This document shows positions 46,059 to 57,400 of a DNA stretch of 64,000 nucleotides, one piece after another. Origin of the DNA: Vitellaria paradoxa (taxonomy: Eukaryota; Streptophyta; Magnoliopsida; Ericales; Sapotaceae). Location: NCBI GenBank assembly GCA_019916065.1, contig CM034239.1, forward strand, positions 36,666,419 to 36,730,418, given 5' to 3'. Under the pieces are notes generated by a model, which worked only from the letters and a program-made list of their open reading frames with translations, was not told the DNA's origin and ran no database searches. Within the stretch, counting starts at the first letter, position 1, and each line of letters begins with the position of its first letter. Position numbers and translations under genes: made by a program.

Positions 46059-47321
46059 CTAGTTTGTAATTGTGTGAATGGGGGTATCAATACAATTGAG
46101 GGAACCAACATGAACAACTGTTTGAAACAAATGGGGCATCCCTTGGAACATCAGTCTTTTAAATGTTCCCCGCCCTGGGTCATGAGAAACCAACACTCCA
46201 CCTTTATACTCTATCAAAACATTCCCATTTTTCAGAAGGCATAGAACTCGAGCAACTCTCTGCTTCCGAACATTCGCCCAAATCCTATGAGATTGCTGCA
46301 ACTCTGGCCTCAACAACCGCGGAGAGTGATATTTAACAATGAATTTCTTGATCCATGACTCTCTCATGTTGTATTCTTCCATTACCCAAATCTCAAACCT
46401 TACATAATTCTGGAAAACAACTGCGGAAAGGCACCCTCCTAAAACTGCAAGATGATAGTTACACCTGTTTAGGCCACCACAATGAGGCCTAGGGACCTCT
46501 CGGAATTGCTCGTCTGCTAGGTCAAAACAAACTATGCTCCTGGTAAAAAATCGAGTCTCCCGGGATTTTTGTGGTTTAGTCAACCAATGGAGTTTTCCAT
46601 TCACAAAAGCTTCTGAAAGTCGAATTTCAAGTTGGTAAGGAACTTTTCCTATACTTCTCCATCTTGCTTTGCCAAGAGTATATACTTGAACCTCTGATCC
46701 AGGACTAGTGTGGGTTCTGAATCTACGATATCGCGGGAATGCAGCAATCTTATGGTGATACCAGTAAACTATCTTGACTACTTTGTACTCATTAGTTGCT
46801 GGATGGGACCCAAATCCGAACACCACTTCTTGATCATCAAACTGCCTGGATTTAGGTAGCTGTTTGTATTCCCTAGTGAAAGGATTGTATATGTATAGTG
46901 GATCATGGTACAAAGAGTCGCATAAGCATAACAAGCCATTACATGAGCCTATTATGATAAATTCAGGCATTATATCACAAAAAGGAGTCGGAATTTTTCT
47001 CGCAATCCCCTTTTTTTCCTGTTCAGACAAGTCCACAAAATAAAGGTGATTCCTGAGAGGATAGTCGCAGTGAAGAATTAGGCATGGATTGTTCCTAGCT
47101 GTCCGGGATAAGTGAAGTTCAGCAAGGCTTCGATCATACGATAACTTCTTCCAGGCTCGGTTTACAAACCTGAATCGCACAAGAGATGTTATGGGCAGCC
47201 TCGAGAGTATGTCGAGGGCGATGTCATGTGGCAGAATCTCCATCCCACTCTTCGGTTGATCTTGATCATCTTCTTGCTTGAACTTTCTTTGCTTTCTATT
47301 CTTCTCGCAAGAAAAATCCAT
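46059..47321 (-). CDS. FB4: F-box/FBA-domain protein, intact
   Basis: 420 residues, no intron, ATG at 47321. Basic leader (MDFSCEKNRKQRKFKQ), F-box at about 27-70 (MEILPHDIALDILSRLP; RFVNRAWKKLSYD), GSCNGLLC at 125-132, NPFTREYKQLPKSRQF, FGFGSHPATNEYKVVKIVY, NGKLHWLTKP, CFDLADEQFREVPRPHCGG, EIWVMEEYNMRESW and SHDPGRGTFKRLMFQGMP. It is the most diverged member of the cluster in its FBA region (an extra basic stretch PRYRRFRTHTSPG). The presumed role is that of a substrate receptor of an SCF ubiquitin ligase. A non-coding LTR element begins only 95 bases before its start codon (47417), so its original promoter is probably displaced by 4 kb. A 3' fragment related to it lies at 63762-63888. Confidence 0.87.
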   Translation of the reverse strand: MDFSCEKNRKQRKFKQEDDQDQPKSGMEILPHDIALDILSRLPITSLVRFRFVNRAWKKLSYDRSLAELHLSRTARNNPCLILHCDYPLRNHLYFVDLSEQEKKGIARKIPTPFCDIMPEFIIIGSCNGLLCLCDSLYHDPLYIYNPFTREYKQLPKSRQFDDQEVVFGFGSHPATNEYKVVKIVYWYHHKIAAFPRYRRFRTHTSPGSEVQVYTLGKARWRSIGKVPYQLEIRLSEAFVNGKLHWLTKPQKSRETRFFTRSIVCFDLADEQFREVPRPHCGGLNRCNYHLAVLGGCLSAVVFQNYVRFEIWVMEEYNMRESWIKKFIVKYHSPRLLRPELQQSHRIWANVRKQRVARVLCLLKNGNVLIEYKGGVLVSHDPGRGTFKRLMFQGMPHLFQTVVHVGSLNCIDTPIHTITN

Positions 47322-47416
47322 GACTCGGTATAGAATTCAAGAACAGTTCTAAAGCAAGAAGTCTTTACGGTTGAAGAAAGGAATTTGGTGCAGTTGAAAC
47401 ACGACAGAACTTCAAG

Positions 47417-47906
47417 TGTCGAGTAGGAGCCTCCACCCAAGTGTGTGGGTGAGAAGTCTTCCAATCCACGTGAAGTCAAGCCGCACAAGATGACTTTCCA
47501 CCGAAAGCTAACTGCAACTGCGGCACCAACTTTGATGAAGAAGCAATTGTCTTCCCCGTTCTTGCATAAATTGAGGGAGAAACAGAGACGCAGGGCGTGG
47601 AGTGGTGTACACCCACCAGTGTGGTGGTGTGTGGGAGACACCCACCGTAGGGATGGCCAAAGATGAGAGATGGAGAACTCACAGTGGGGTGGGTTCTCAG
47701 GGCTTGTAATTGGGCTGTGGGCAGAGAGGTGAGAGGGAGAGCTATTGAGTTGAGATAGTCTTGTATCTCTTTGTAATATTTGTTCGGTATAGTAAAACTC
47801 TCGGATCACCTGTTCGGTCGTGGATGTAGGCGATTGGCCAAACCACGTAAATCTTGGTCTGTGTTGTGCTTGTTGTGATTGATTTATTTTTCTCTGAACC
47901 CCAACA
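47417..47906 (+). repeat. 5' LTR of the non-coding LTR element
   Basis: Begins TGTCGAGTAGGAGCCTCCACC and ends CTCTGAACCCCAACA. It is collinear with 50896-51393 (landmarks CACCCAAGTGTG, GGGTGAGAAGTCTTCCAAT, CACCCACCAGTGTGGTGGT, GAGATAGTCTTGTATCTCTT, CGTGGATGTAGGC). It starts 95 bases upstream of FB4, transcribing in the opposite direction. Confidence 0.85.
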
Positions 47907-47908
47907 AC

Positions 47909-47920
47909 TGGTATCAGAGC
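47909..47920 (+). other. Primer-binding site (initiator-Met tRNA)
   Basis: TGGTATCAGAGC follows the 5' LTR after two bases, an exact copia-type primer-binding site. Confidence 0.85.
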
Positions 47921-48830
47921 TTGGTTCGAGAAGGTTAGGAGGCGGTGGAGCAAAAAGGGCGAGATTTTGCTATTAGGTCCAGGGATAAACTTCCTGGAAA
48001 ATGAAATTGAACGTACCAGGAGGAAAAGTTCGACGAGAGGAGCGCAACGGAACAAACCGCGTCGGAACTGGCGGTCCGATGTAGCCGAAATTGCCCCCGC
48101 GAGTTCGTTCTTCTTCGGCCGAAAGTTGCAGAGTCGAGGAAGAGGGAAGAATTGGGGTAAAAAAAAAAAAATTGAGATGTTGCTGCCAGCTGGGGAAGAG
48201 GACTCGAAGTGGAGGCTGATGTCATCAGTGAATCAGATGACATTAGTAAAATTTCAAAATTTACAAGACAGCCCCAAAGTTCTCCCTAATTATGAAGTGG
48301 CCCTCAAATGTTTTGGAAAAGTTTTAGTTTTTTATAAAAATTCAGATTGGCCCCATGATGTTTAAGAAATTTTAATTTGGCCCCTAGGGCTATGAAAAAT
48401 TTCATTTGAGCCCTAAAAATTTTGAATTTTTTCAACTTTTTGGATCCATTCGCAATGTCAAATTTAGGCAATTCTACTTCCAAATGTGTGAAGTAAAAGA
48501 TGGCAAAATCTATAGCAAACACGTACAAATGTTGTGAGCAACCAGAGAAGCGACTCAGATGGAAAATACTCTTTTTCTGCAAAAGATATAAACGACATTT
48601 GGATTGTGGAGGTTGTTAGGCTTACAGAGATGAAGAAGGATGATTGAAGGAAGTTGAAAGGTGAAGACAACTAGACGGGAAGATGATGGGATGATTTCAA
48701 CGGTACGAGTTTCAAAACAGTATTACAATGAATCGAGGTCGGTATAGATAAAATTGCCCCGGACAAAAGCCAATCACCAGAAGCACAAGTGTAGTGATGA
48801 CTCTGATAGAATGTATTGAATCTGGGAGCA

Positions 48831-49965
48831 TGGTTTTAAAAAATGATAACGTGTGTCGTAACGGTAACGGTCGCGGTGACGCGGACGCAGGATGTAACGG
48901 ATGTTATGTAACAGAAACAGAAACCGAAAGCGTGAATTTTTTTATCAAATTCACATCTTAATTAATTGAGCAGTTTTGATGTTTTAACAACTAAAATGTA
49001 TAAATATAGATTATTAGTGTTATTTTTATTTTTTACTAATTTTTTTAATATTTGCTCAATTAAATTTTAATAGGTTTCATTTTTACACAAAGTTTTTTTA
49101 TTTTTTTACCAAATAAATACTGCTTATTTATAAATATAAAATTTTAATAGTAATTAAAAATAATTTAATTACTTAACTGAATATAATATATTATATTTAT
49201 ATATTATATTAATATCATATATTTCAAAATAATTAATTTATATGTTGTCTCGTCAAGTACTACTAATTAAAGCCCCACCGCCCAAAGCAACTGTGCAGCC
49301 TTTTCAGTCTTCTACACTTTTCCAATCTTCCTCCAGACCTCTCATCCCTGGTTTCAAGCACTTCTTCACTAGTCTCCTTTGTTAGTTCTACAGTTCAACA
49401 TTTATTTCAAAATTTTTGTAACAATAATGCAGGATTCGAAGAGAAGGGTAAAAAATTTAAGTACCTAGAAGCTGAAGCTGGAAAAATGGTGAATCTGCAA
49501 AGTGGAACTAGAAGGCTTCAGCCGCTTCATTGGTTCCATTTTGTTCACAATTCTTGATTTTTCACAAGATTCAAATCAGGTGTTCTCTATTTTAAAATTT
49601 TGATTCATAGTTTTGTTGAAAAATTAGGGCATTATATTTTGACTTTAGTTTACCGTTTTGCTGAAAAATTAAGTTTTTTCTTTTTTGTATATCTGTTAGA
49701 AGACCATAGGGTTTCAAATCCAACCTTCTCTTTCAGTTTTAATGAGATTTTTTGAACTTTTTTCACGATTTCTCCTTTTGCAGAGCTGTAACGGCTCGTT
49801 ATGTCTCTGTAATGCATCTGTAATAGCCGTTTCGGCATCATAACGGGTCATTACTGTGTGATTGCCACTTCACCACCCGTAACGCAGCCTTAACGGTCTC
49901 GGCATTTGCCGATTCTGTTACGTAATGGGCGCTACCGTTACGGAACGCCGATTTTTAATACCTTG
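48831..49965 (+). mobile_element. Non-autonomous hAT element, copy 1 (1,135 bp), with exon-like cargo
   Basis: The left end is CATGGTTTTAAAAAATG and the reverse complement of the right end is CAAGGTATTAAAAATCG, an imperfect hAT-style inverted terminus. Subterminal regions are rich in GTAACGG/CCGTTAC words on both sides. TCTGGGAG at 48823-48830 and 49966-49973 is an 8-bp target-site duplication, the hAT length. There is no transposase. A less AT-rich segment 49242-49380 reads as an open frame from an ATG (MLSRQVLLIKAPPPK, then STLFQSSSRPLIPGF) and is followed by an intron-like stretch ending in ATGCAG at 49432. The element lies inside the LTR element at 47417-51393. Confidence 0.78.
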
Positions 49966-50895
49966 TCTGGGAGTGATGGAGCAGCATCAAGAGCATCGAA
50001 GACAAAGGATGCGGGGTATGAAATGCTGCTGGGATCACAAGAAGTAAAGTAATACAATAGTTGAGCTACAGGGTGGCATATTGGTAATATACAGGCTGAA
50101 GGAGAGTGTTAGCAATTGGAGCTTGCTGCTTGAACGCAGGTCTAGTAGTACAGTAAGTCAAAATAAACAGAGGATGCAACGATCGCACGGACGCACACGA
50201 AATAGGCGCAGGAGTACCCGGATGGTACTAGGGGTACTGGAGTGCCAATGACAAATCAAAGTCAAATGTTGTGCAAGAATCTAGCCAGAGGCGATGTGTA
50301 AATTAGTTGCTGGATGTGTTCACATCAAAGCTTAGAGAAAAGAGATGGGACTGTTGCAACATTGGCTTGAATAAAGGTAGATAGTCTCTTTCACTTTTAA
50401 AGGAATTAGTGACGGGCTCCTCCCTAAGAAGAGCATTCAAGATTGTTGGAGAGATGGGTCACACGATACACCCGATGAGGGGGTGTGAGGCATCCCGGGT
50501 TAGAGGTGTTGAACGAGGTATCCCAGCAGAGGGTGCAAGTATTCGATGTAGAATGCAATCGCCCAGTAACGAGGGCAAGAAAACAAAGATGTTGTCTATA
50601 GCACGGGGAGCAGAAAGAGTATTGAAGTGTTAAACAACAAGAAGACGATGACAAAGCAAGTAAGTTTTGTGGAGTACTCCAAGCAAAGGAGTATTAGTGT
50701 CTCAGATGACAAAGATGTAGGTAATGATAGAAAGTGAGGATCATTGCACTGAGATGATAGAGTGCGTGCACTCAGGCGATGGAGTGCGGGCACTATAGAC
50801 GGGAGTGCATTATACAAATGCAACATAGCTACTAGGTGAAGCGAGTGAATGATGCAATGAATGTAACGAACACATCCACGTTGGGTGGGGGTGAT

Positions 50896-51393
50896 TGTTG
50901 AGTAAAAGCATCCACCCAAGTGTGCGGGTGAGAAGTCTTCCAATTCACATGAAGTCACGCCATACAAGATGACTTTCCGCCGAAAGTTAACTGTAGTTAC
51001 AGCACCAACTTTGACGAAGAGCCAGCAATTGTCTTCTTCGTCCTTGTATAAATTAAGGAAGAAGTAGAGGTGGATGGCATGGAGTGGTGCACACCCACCA
51101 GTGTGGTGGTATGTGGGAGCAACCATCGGAGAGCACGGGTGGCCAAAGATGAAAGATGAAGAACTCATAGTGGGGTGAGTTCTCAGGACTTGTAATTAGG
51201 GTTGTGTGCAGAGAGGTGAGAGGGAGAGCTATTGAGTTGAGATAGTCTTGTATCTCTTTATAATATTTGTTCGATATGGTAAAGTTCTCAGATCACCTAT
51301 TTGGTCGTGGATGTAGGCAATTGGCCAAACCACATAAATCTTGGTTTGCGTTGTGCTTGTTGTGATTGATTTATTTTTCCCTGAACCCTAACA
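50896..51393 (+). repeat. 3' LTR of the non-coding LTR element
   Basis: Begins TGTTGAGTAAAAGCATCC and ends CCTGAACCCTAACA. Several tens of substitutions and small indels against the 5' LTR indicate an older insertion than the gag-only element. Confidence 0.85.
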
Positions 51394-51672
51394 CGGAGAA
51401 CAAAAAAAATAACCTCGTGGAATACTTTGTTAAGTAATCACTCACGGTCGGGATAAGCGTCGGGGACACGTCATAAACAAAATTTGATCTTTGACAATTT
51501 CCACCTGAAGATAAGCTGTTTGGATGCATTCACACAGGGTTTATTCACTCAAGTGCTTTAATTTGACTTAATTCTAATGAAAATTTTCCAGGAGGTTCAT
51601 AGATTAAAAAGAAATAAAAAAATTGCCTGTGACGAAACAATATCTCAAACAAAAATTTCAGAACAAAATAAT

Positions 51673-51838
51673 ATATACTTAGGTCGTGAGTTCGAATCTC
51701 TTTCTGAGCAAGCCAAATAATTAAGTATGAGACCGTGGTGGTAGAACGCACTAGTCTCCTCGAGAGTTTGTAGCTCGGTGGGTCCGAATGGTCTAGCGGG
51801 TGATTTCCTCCGTCATAAAAAATATATATATATATATC
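51673..51838 (+). mobile_element. Probable 5'-truncated SINE
   Basis: A box B-like CGTGAGTTCGAATCTC lies at about 51684-51700 but box A is missing. The flanks GAACAAAATAAT (51661-51672) and GAACAAAGTAAT (51839-51850) match in 11 of 12 bases, as a target-site duplication would. The tail is AAAAAATATATAT-like. Confidence 0.5.
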
Positions 51839-52016
51839 GAACAAAGTAATTTTATAGAACAAATATCATAACAAAAAGTAGGAAAAAGTTTAGGAGAAAT
51901 GTGCTTGCACCATGGCAATGACAAAGTAGAACAGAGAAATTAATGGTGCCAAACTAAAGTGCAAATTAGTAGTGAAAGGAAATGAATGAATTTGTAAAAC
52001 ACAAGTGACTGGGTAG

Positions 52017-53212
52017 CAAGGTATTAAAAATCGGTGTTCCGTAACAGTAGTGCCTGTTATGTAATGGAATCGATAGATGCCGAGACCGTTAAGGCTGCAT
52101 TACGGGTGGTGAAGCAGCAATCACACAGTAACAGCCCGTTATGATGCCGAAACGGCCATTACAGATGCATTACGGAGACATAACGAGCCATTACAGCTTT
52201 GCAAAAGGAGAAATCGTGAAAAAAGTTCAAAAAATATCATTAAAACTGAAAGAGAAGGTTGGATCTGAAACCCTATGGTCTTCCAACAGATATACAAAAA
52301 AAAAAAAAGAAAAAAGAAAAAACATAATTTTTCAGCAAAACATAAAACTAAAGTCAGAATATAATGCCCTAATTTTTCAACAAAACTATGAATCAAAATT
52401 TTAAAATAGAAAACACCTGATTTGAATCTTGTGAAAAATCAAGAATTGTAAAAAAAATCGAACCAGTGAAGCGCCTAAAGCCTTCTAGTTCCACTGTTTC
52501 AGATTGAGATTGAGCAAATAACTTTACAGATTCACCATTTTTCCGACTTCAGCATCCAGGTACTCAAATTTTTTACTCTTCTCTTCGAATCCTGCATTAT
52601 TGTTACAAAAATTTTGAAATAAATGTTAAACTGTAGAACCAACAAAGGAGATTAGTGAAGAAGCGCTCGAAACCAGGGATGAGAGGTCTGGAGGAAGACT
52701 GGAAGAGTGTAGAAGACTCAAAAGGTTGCATAGTTGCTTTGGGTGGAGGGGCTTTGGGCAGTGGGGCATTAATTGGTAGTACTTGACGAGACAACATATA
52801 AATTAATTGTTTTGAAATATATGATATTAATATAATATATAAATATAATATATTATATTCAGTTAAGTAACTAAATTATTTTTAATTATTATAAAAATTT
52901 TATATTTATAAATAAGTGGTATTTATTTGGTAAAAAAATAAAAAAATTTGTGTAAAAATGACACCTATTAAAATTTAATTGAGCAAATATTAAAAAAATT
53001 AGTAAAAAATAAAAGTAACGCTAATCATCTATATTTATACATTTTAGTTGTTAAAACATCAAAACTGCTCAATTAATTAAGATGTGAATTTGATAAAAAA
53101 AAAAATCACGCTTTTGGTTTCTGTTTCCGTTACGTAACATCCGTTACATCTCGCGTCTGCGTCACTACGACTGTTATCGTTACGATACTTGTTACCATTT
53201 TTTAAAACCATG
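52017..53212 (-). mobile_element. Non-autonomous hAT element, copy 2 (1,196 bp), inverted relative to copy 1
   Basis: Starts CAAGGTATTAAAAATCGG and ends CATTTTTTAAAACCATG, the same termini as copy 1 in the opposite orientation. Flanks CTGGGTAG (52009-52016) and CTGAACAG (53213-53220) agree in five of eight bases, all differences being transitions, so they are probably a decayed 8-bp target-site duplication. The same internal segments are present (TTACAGATGCATTACGGAGA, the exon-like frame starting at ATG 52797 on the minus strand). No transposase. Confidence 0.76.
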
Positions 53213-54108
53213 CTGAACAGAAACAGAACCCATTTAAAGAATGAAATCGCAGTAAAAGAAACAACATTATATTTATTATTTTACTTATGTTTTTTTGTAT
53301 CTGTATTTTAGGATGCTCACATGAATAAAAAGAATCAAACCTATTTAGCAATATCTGAAATATCAGATCTTTATTTATGTTTGGCTCCATGAATCCGTCA
53401 AGGAGGAGCGCAGAGCTTTTCGGTTTTATAAGCTTTCGCCATTCTCCAAATTGCGTTCAAATCAATCTCCAGTCGTGGCATTTGACGGAAGTGCTGAGTG
53501 ACTTTCTGTGAACTAGGATTGCAATCCATTGGCAAGCTTTCACGTTGAAGTCCTTCGTTTCATTTTCTTCAAACCAATCTGAATCTTTCTTGCTGCATTT
53601 GACCTTTTTCTAAATCCCAATATCATTATAAGAATTACAAAACGAAGGTTGGACTGTAACCAATAGGAACCCACTTTCCGCGTAGACAGCATATAAACCT
53701 AATGCATCTAGTTCTCAAGAGCTTTTGAAATTCACCACACAAATCCTATGAGAAACACCGAAATTTACATCCATTTACCTTTACGCTCCGTTATTTCAAA
53801 TATATACATTTAAGAACAAGGGGTTAGCTTGAAATGATAAAAAGAGAGATAAAATGAGATAAAACAAAGTAAGCCGTGGGTTCATAATTTGTACAGTGAG
53901 ATAAAAATAAATAATTTTTAAATTTTTTTAATATTTTTTACCGTCTTTCAGAGTTTTTTGTCACTACAAATGGAGTCTTAGTATATGTTAATTTGTGTAA
54001 TAATACACTAACTTTTCTTTTAATAATTACTACCAAATTAGTAAAATTAATACTTCCTTAAATAGTAGAATCACTGCTACCAACTTACCAAAACAAAAAG
54101 AATCATTG
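53213..54108. other. Spacer, no gene recognised
   Basis: 53400-53620 is slightly less AT-rich but shows no defendable coding frame. 53826-53982 is a MITE-like AT-rich stretch (AATGATAAAAAGAGAGATAA; AAATGGAGTC). No F-box sequence is found here, which matters because F-box pseudogene FB5 loses its first half at the neighbouring copia element. Confidence 0.45.
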
Positions 54109-54429
54109 TGTTACCAAAGAATCATTGTATTGAACATAAATACTGAGCAAAGAAAGAGAACAAGACAAAGAAACACTAGCTGTTGTGGAGATATGTTTTT
54201 ATTCACTGCATAGCTCCTTTAAATAGAGTTTAAATTTAATAGAAAATATAACAAATCTGTTGAAAAAAAGAAAACAATCTGCTGATAACAACTTCTGAAT
54301 AACAAGTAAAAAATTCAAAATTCAAAAACATCATCCTAATTCAAAATTCAAAAACGTCATCTTATTTCTTAAAGACTTGGTCTTCAGCCAACTGTTATTC
54401 TGTAGCTATTTTAGGCATTTTTTTCAACA
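54109..54429 (-). repeat. 3' LTR of the 54-58 kb copia element
   Basis: Collinear with 58417-58728; both end CATTTTTTTCAACA on the plus strand and share TGTTGTGGAGATATGTTTT and ACTTGGTCTTCAGCCAACTG. About twenty differences can be counted by eye over roughly 300 bases. AGAATCATTGT is repeated at 54099-54109 and 54119-54129 around the altered outer end. Confidence 0.8.
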
Positions 54430-54441
54430 CTCCTCCTTGCC

Positions 54442-57400
54442 TTAATAGCTGCAGAGGCCTAGTTTGCTTCTTAAGGCTTCAAAACTAACTTTTGACAGAG
54501 CTTTGGTTAACACATCTGCAATTTGATCCTCAGTTCTGCAATAAAGCAGATTGACTTCACCTTTTTTCTGCACTTCTCTTAAGAAATATAACTTAATCTT
54601 GAAGTGCTTAGTTCTGCCATGGAAAACAGGATTATTTGCAATTGAAATTGCAGCTTGGTTGTCTATATAAATCTGTGTTGGTTCCTTTTGCTTCATATGT
54701 AAATATGCCAGTATTTTTCTGATCCAAATTGCTTGGTTCACTGCAGCAGTTGCTGCCACATATACAACTTCGCCTGTACTTTGAGCCACCAAATTTTTTT
54801 TTTTTTTTTTTAACACCATGAAAACATCCTAATCCAAAACTGAAACAAAAACTAGTTATACTTTTCATATCATCAACAGAACCTGCCCAGTCACTATCAA
54901 AATAACCATAAAAGCATAAAATTCTGAAGATGAGAATATTTGATACCATAATTTATCATGCCCTTGATATATCTTACAACTCTTTTGGCAGCTTGAAGAT
55001 GCATTTCATTGGCACAGTGCATAAATCGTGACAGTAGACTTACTGTAAACATAATGTCTGGTCTGGTTGCTGTAAGATACATCAAACATCCAATTAAACT
55101 CCTGTACTAACCTTCATCAACTTTGTCTGCTCCATCGTTCTTACTGAATTTCTCTTTCTGATTCATTGGAGTGCTTGTGCTTTTACAATCTTCCATGTGA
55201 AATTTCTTGAGTATTTCCCTTGCGTACTTCTTTTGGCAAATGAAGATTTCATTATGATTTTGCTTCACCTCCATTCCTAGAAAGTAGGACATCAAACCAA
55301 GGTCTGTCATCTCAAATACTTTGAGCATTTCAGCTTTAAACTCCTCCATCAACTTCTTATCACTTCATGTTACAAGCAGGTCATCAACATAAACAGAAAC
55401 TATAATTAAATTAGCATCCGTTCCTTTTACATATAATGTGGCTTCATTTGGATTTTTAAAAAATCCAAGACTATAAAGATATTCATCAATCCTACTATAC
55501 CAGGCCCTAGGAGCCTGTTTAAGACCATATAAGGCCTTCTCTAACAAGTAGACCTTTTCCTTTTGTCCCTTGACTTGAAAACCCTCAGGCTGTTCTACAA
55601 AAATCTCCTCCTGTAAATAACCATTTAAGAAGGCAGATTTTACATCTAACTGGTAAACCTTCCATCCCTTCTGTGCTGAGAAGGCAAGCAACATTCTGAT
55701 TGTATCAAGTCGTGCTATAGGAGTAAAAGTTTCTAAGTAGTCTACTCCACACACTTCAGCATATCCTTTAACAACTAATCTGGCCTTGTATCTGTTTACC
55801 GAACCATTTGCATTATGTTTGGTTCTATAAACCCATTTGACTCCTGTAGGCTTTTTCTGTTGAGGTCTGTTCACCAACTCCCAGGTGTCATTCTTTTCAA
55901 TCATTCTTAGCTCATCTTTCATTGCTTCCATCTACTTGTTATCCTTCTCTACCTCCTTAAACTCTGCAGGCTCAAAAACAGCAATGTTACACCTTTCATA
56001 AATATCAGATAATGACCTTGTACCTCTGACTGGTTTATCATCAATGTTATCATCAGTGTTTAGCCAAAACTCTGACTGCTGCTCCTTTACTGACTCCTCC
56101 CAGTTCCATTGTCTATCTTTAATGAACTTGACATCTCTACTTATAAGAATTTTTTCATTTTGTGGTTGAAAAATTCTGTAAGCTTTGGACGAGCTGCTAT
56201 ATCCAATAAACACTCCTGGTTCTGCCTTCTTATCAAGTTTGTCTCTTTTCACCTGCAGCACATAAGAAAAACAGAGACAACCAAAAGTTCTTAGATGTTG
56301 TAGGTTTGGTTTGTGACCAAACCAAGCTTCAAATGGAGTTCTTTTTTGCAAAACTCTGGTTGGCAGCCAATTCAACAAAAATACTGCAGTGTTTGCAGCC
56401 TCTGCCCATAGTTTCTTTGGTAGCCCCTTTTCATGTAGCATACACTTTGTCATTTCCATAGTAGTTCTGTTTTTTCTCTCACTTACACCATTTTGCTATG
56501 GGGTCTACGGTGCGGTAAACTGGTGTTGAACACCAGCTTCATCACAGAACTATTTGAAATTTTCACAAATGTATTCCTTCCCATTGTCTGACCTTATTAT
56601 CTGCATCCTACAACCACTTTGATTCCCTACCCATGTTTTGTATTTCCAAAACACATTAGCAACCTCAGATTTGAATTTGAGAAAATAAATCTAACAAAAT
56701 CTGGTATAATCATCAATAAATGTAATATAGTACTTGCTATCATTTAAAGAAGCAGTTCTTTTAGGTCCTCCAACATCTGTGTGTACAAGTTGAAGCTTGC
56801 GTGTTGCTCTCCATGCTGTTTAAGGGAAGGGTATTCTGACCTGCTTTCCATATTGACAAGCCACACAGTTAGATAGCCTATCCTCTAGCCATGGTACCCC
56901 TTTCACTAGATTGTGTTTCTGCATATATAAGAGTCCAGCATGATGGAAATGCCCGAGCCTCTTGTGCCATAATTCCACATTGCTTGTACTGCTTGGAAAG
57001 GCTATTTACTCCTCTTCCATTAGATTTAGTGCAAAGCTTTTTGCTCTCATTTTCACCTTAGATACATCTCTGCCTCTGTCATCTTTGATTATGCACCATT
57101 TGTCTTCAAATATAACTTTGAAGCCCTTCTCTATCAACTGTCCAACACTAAGCAAGTTTTGGTCAATGTTGGCCACATATAAAACATCAGAAATATACTT
57201 CAAACCTGATAAGCTTTCTATGGCTACAGTTCATTTGCTCTTGACTGTGATGTATTCACCATTTCCAATTTTAACATTGAAAATCACAGTCTTGTCGAGC
57301 TCTTTGAAAAGTTCCTGGTTATTTGTCATGTGATGTGTGCAACCACTATCAACCAGCCAAGAGTCACTAGAGCTGTTGCTTGTTGTAAAACAGGTTGCAA

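Larger units (their letters stand above)
47417..51393 (+). mobile_element. LTR retroelement without coding capacity (LARD/TRIM-like), with a nested hAT
   Basis: The 5' LTR is 47417-47906, followed by a primer-binding site TGGTATCAGAGC at 47909-47920 (exact initiator-Met tRNA complement); the polypurine-like tract TGGGTGGGGGTGA ends just before the 3' LTR at 50896-51393. The interior is about 3 kb, of which 1,135 bp are a later hAT insertion (48831-49965); the rest, about 1.85 kb, shows no Gag or Pol motif. Flanking bases (TCAAG and CGGAG) do not form a target-site duplication, so one side may have been rearranged. Confidence 0.82.

Noticed and set aside
47189..48055. 288-codon minus-strand frame overlapping the FB4 leader and the LTR
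   Set aside because: It runs through an LTR and out of frame over FB4; no domain and no conserved motif, so it is a chance frame.
47412..51398. Target-site duplication for the non-coding LTR element
   Set aside because: Flanks TCAAG and CGGAG do not match; element call rests on LTRs, primer-binding site and polypurine tract only.
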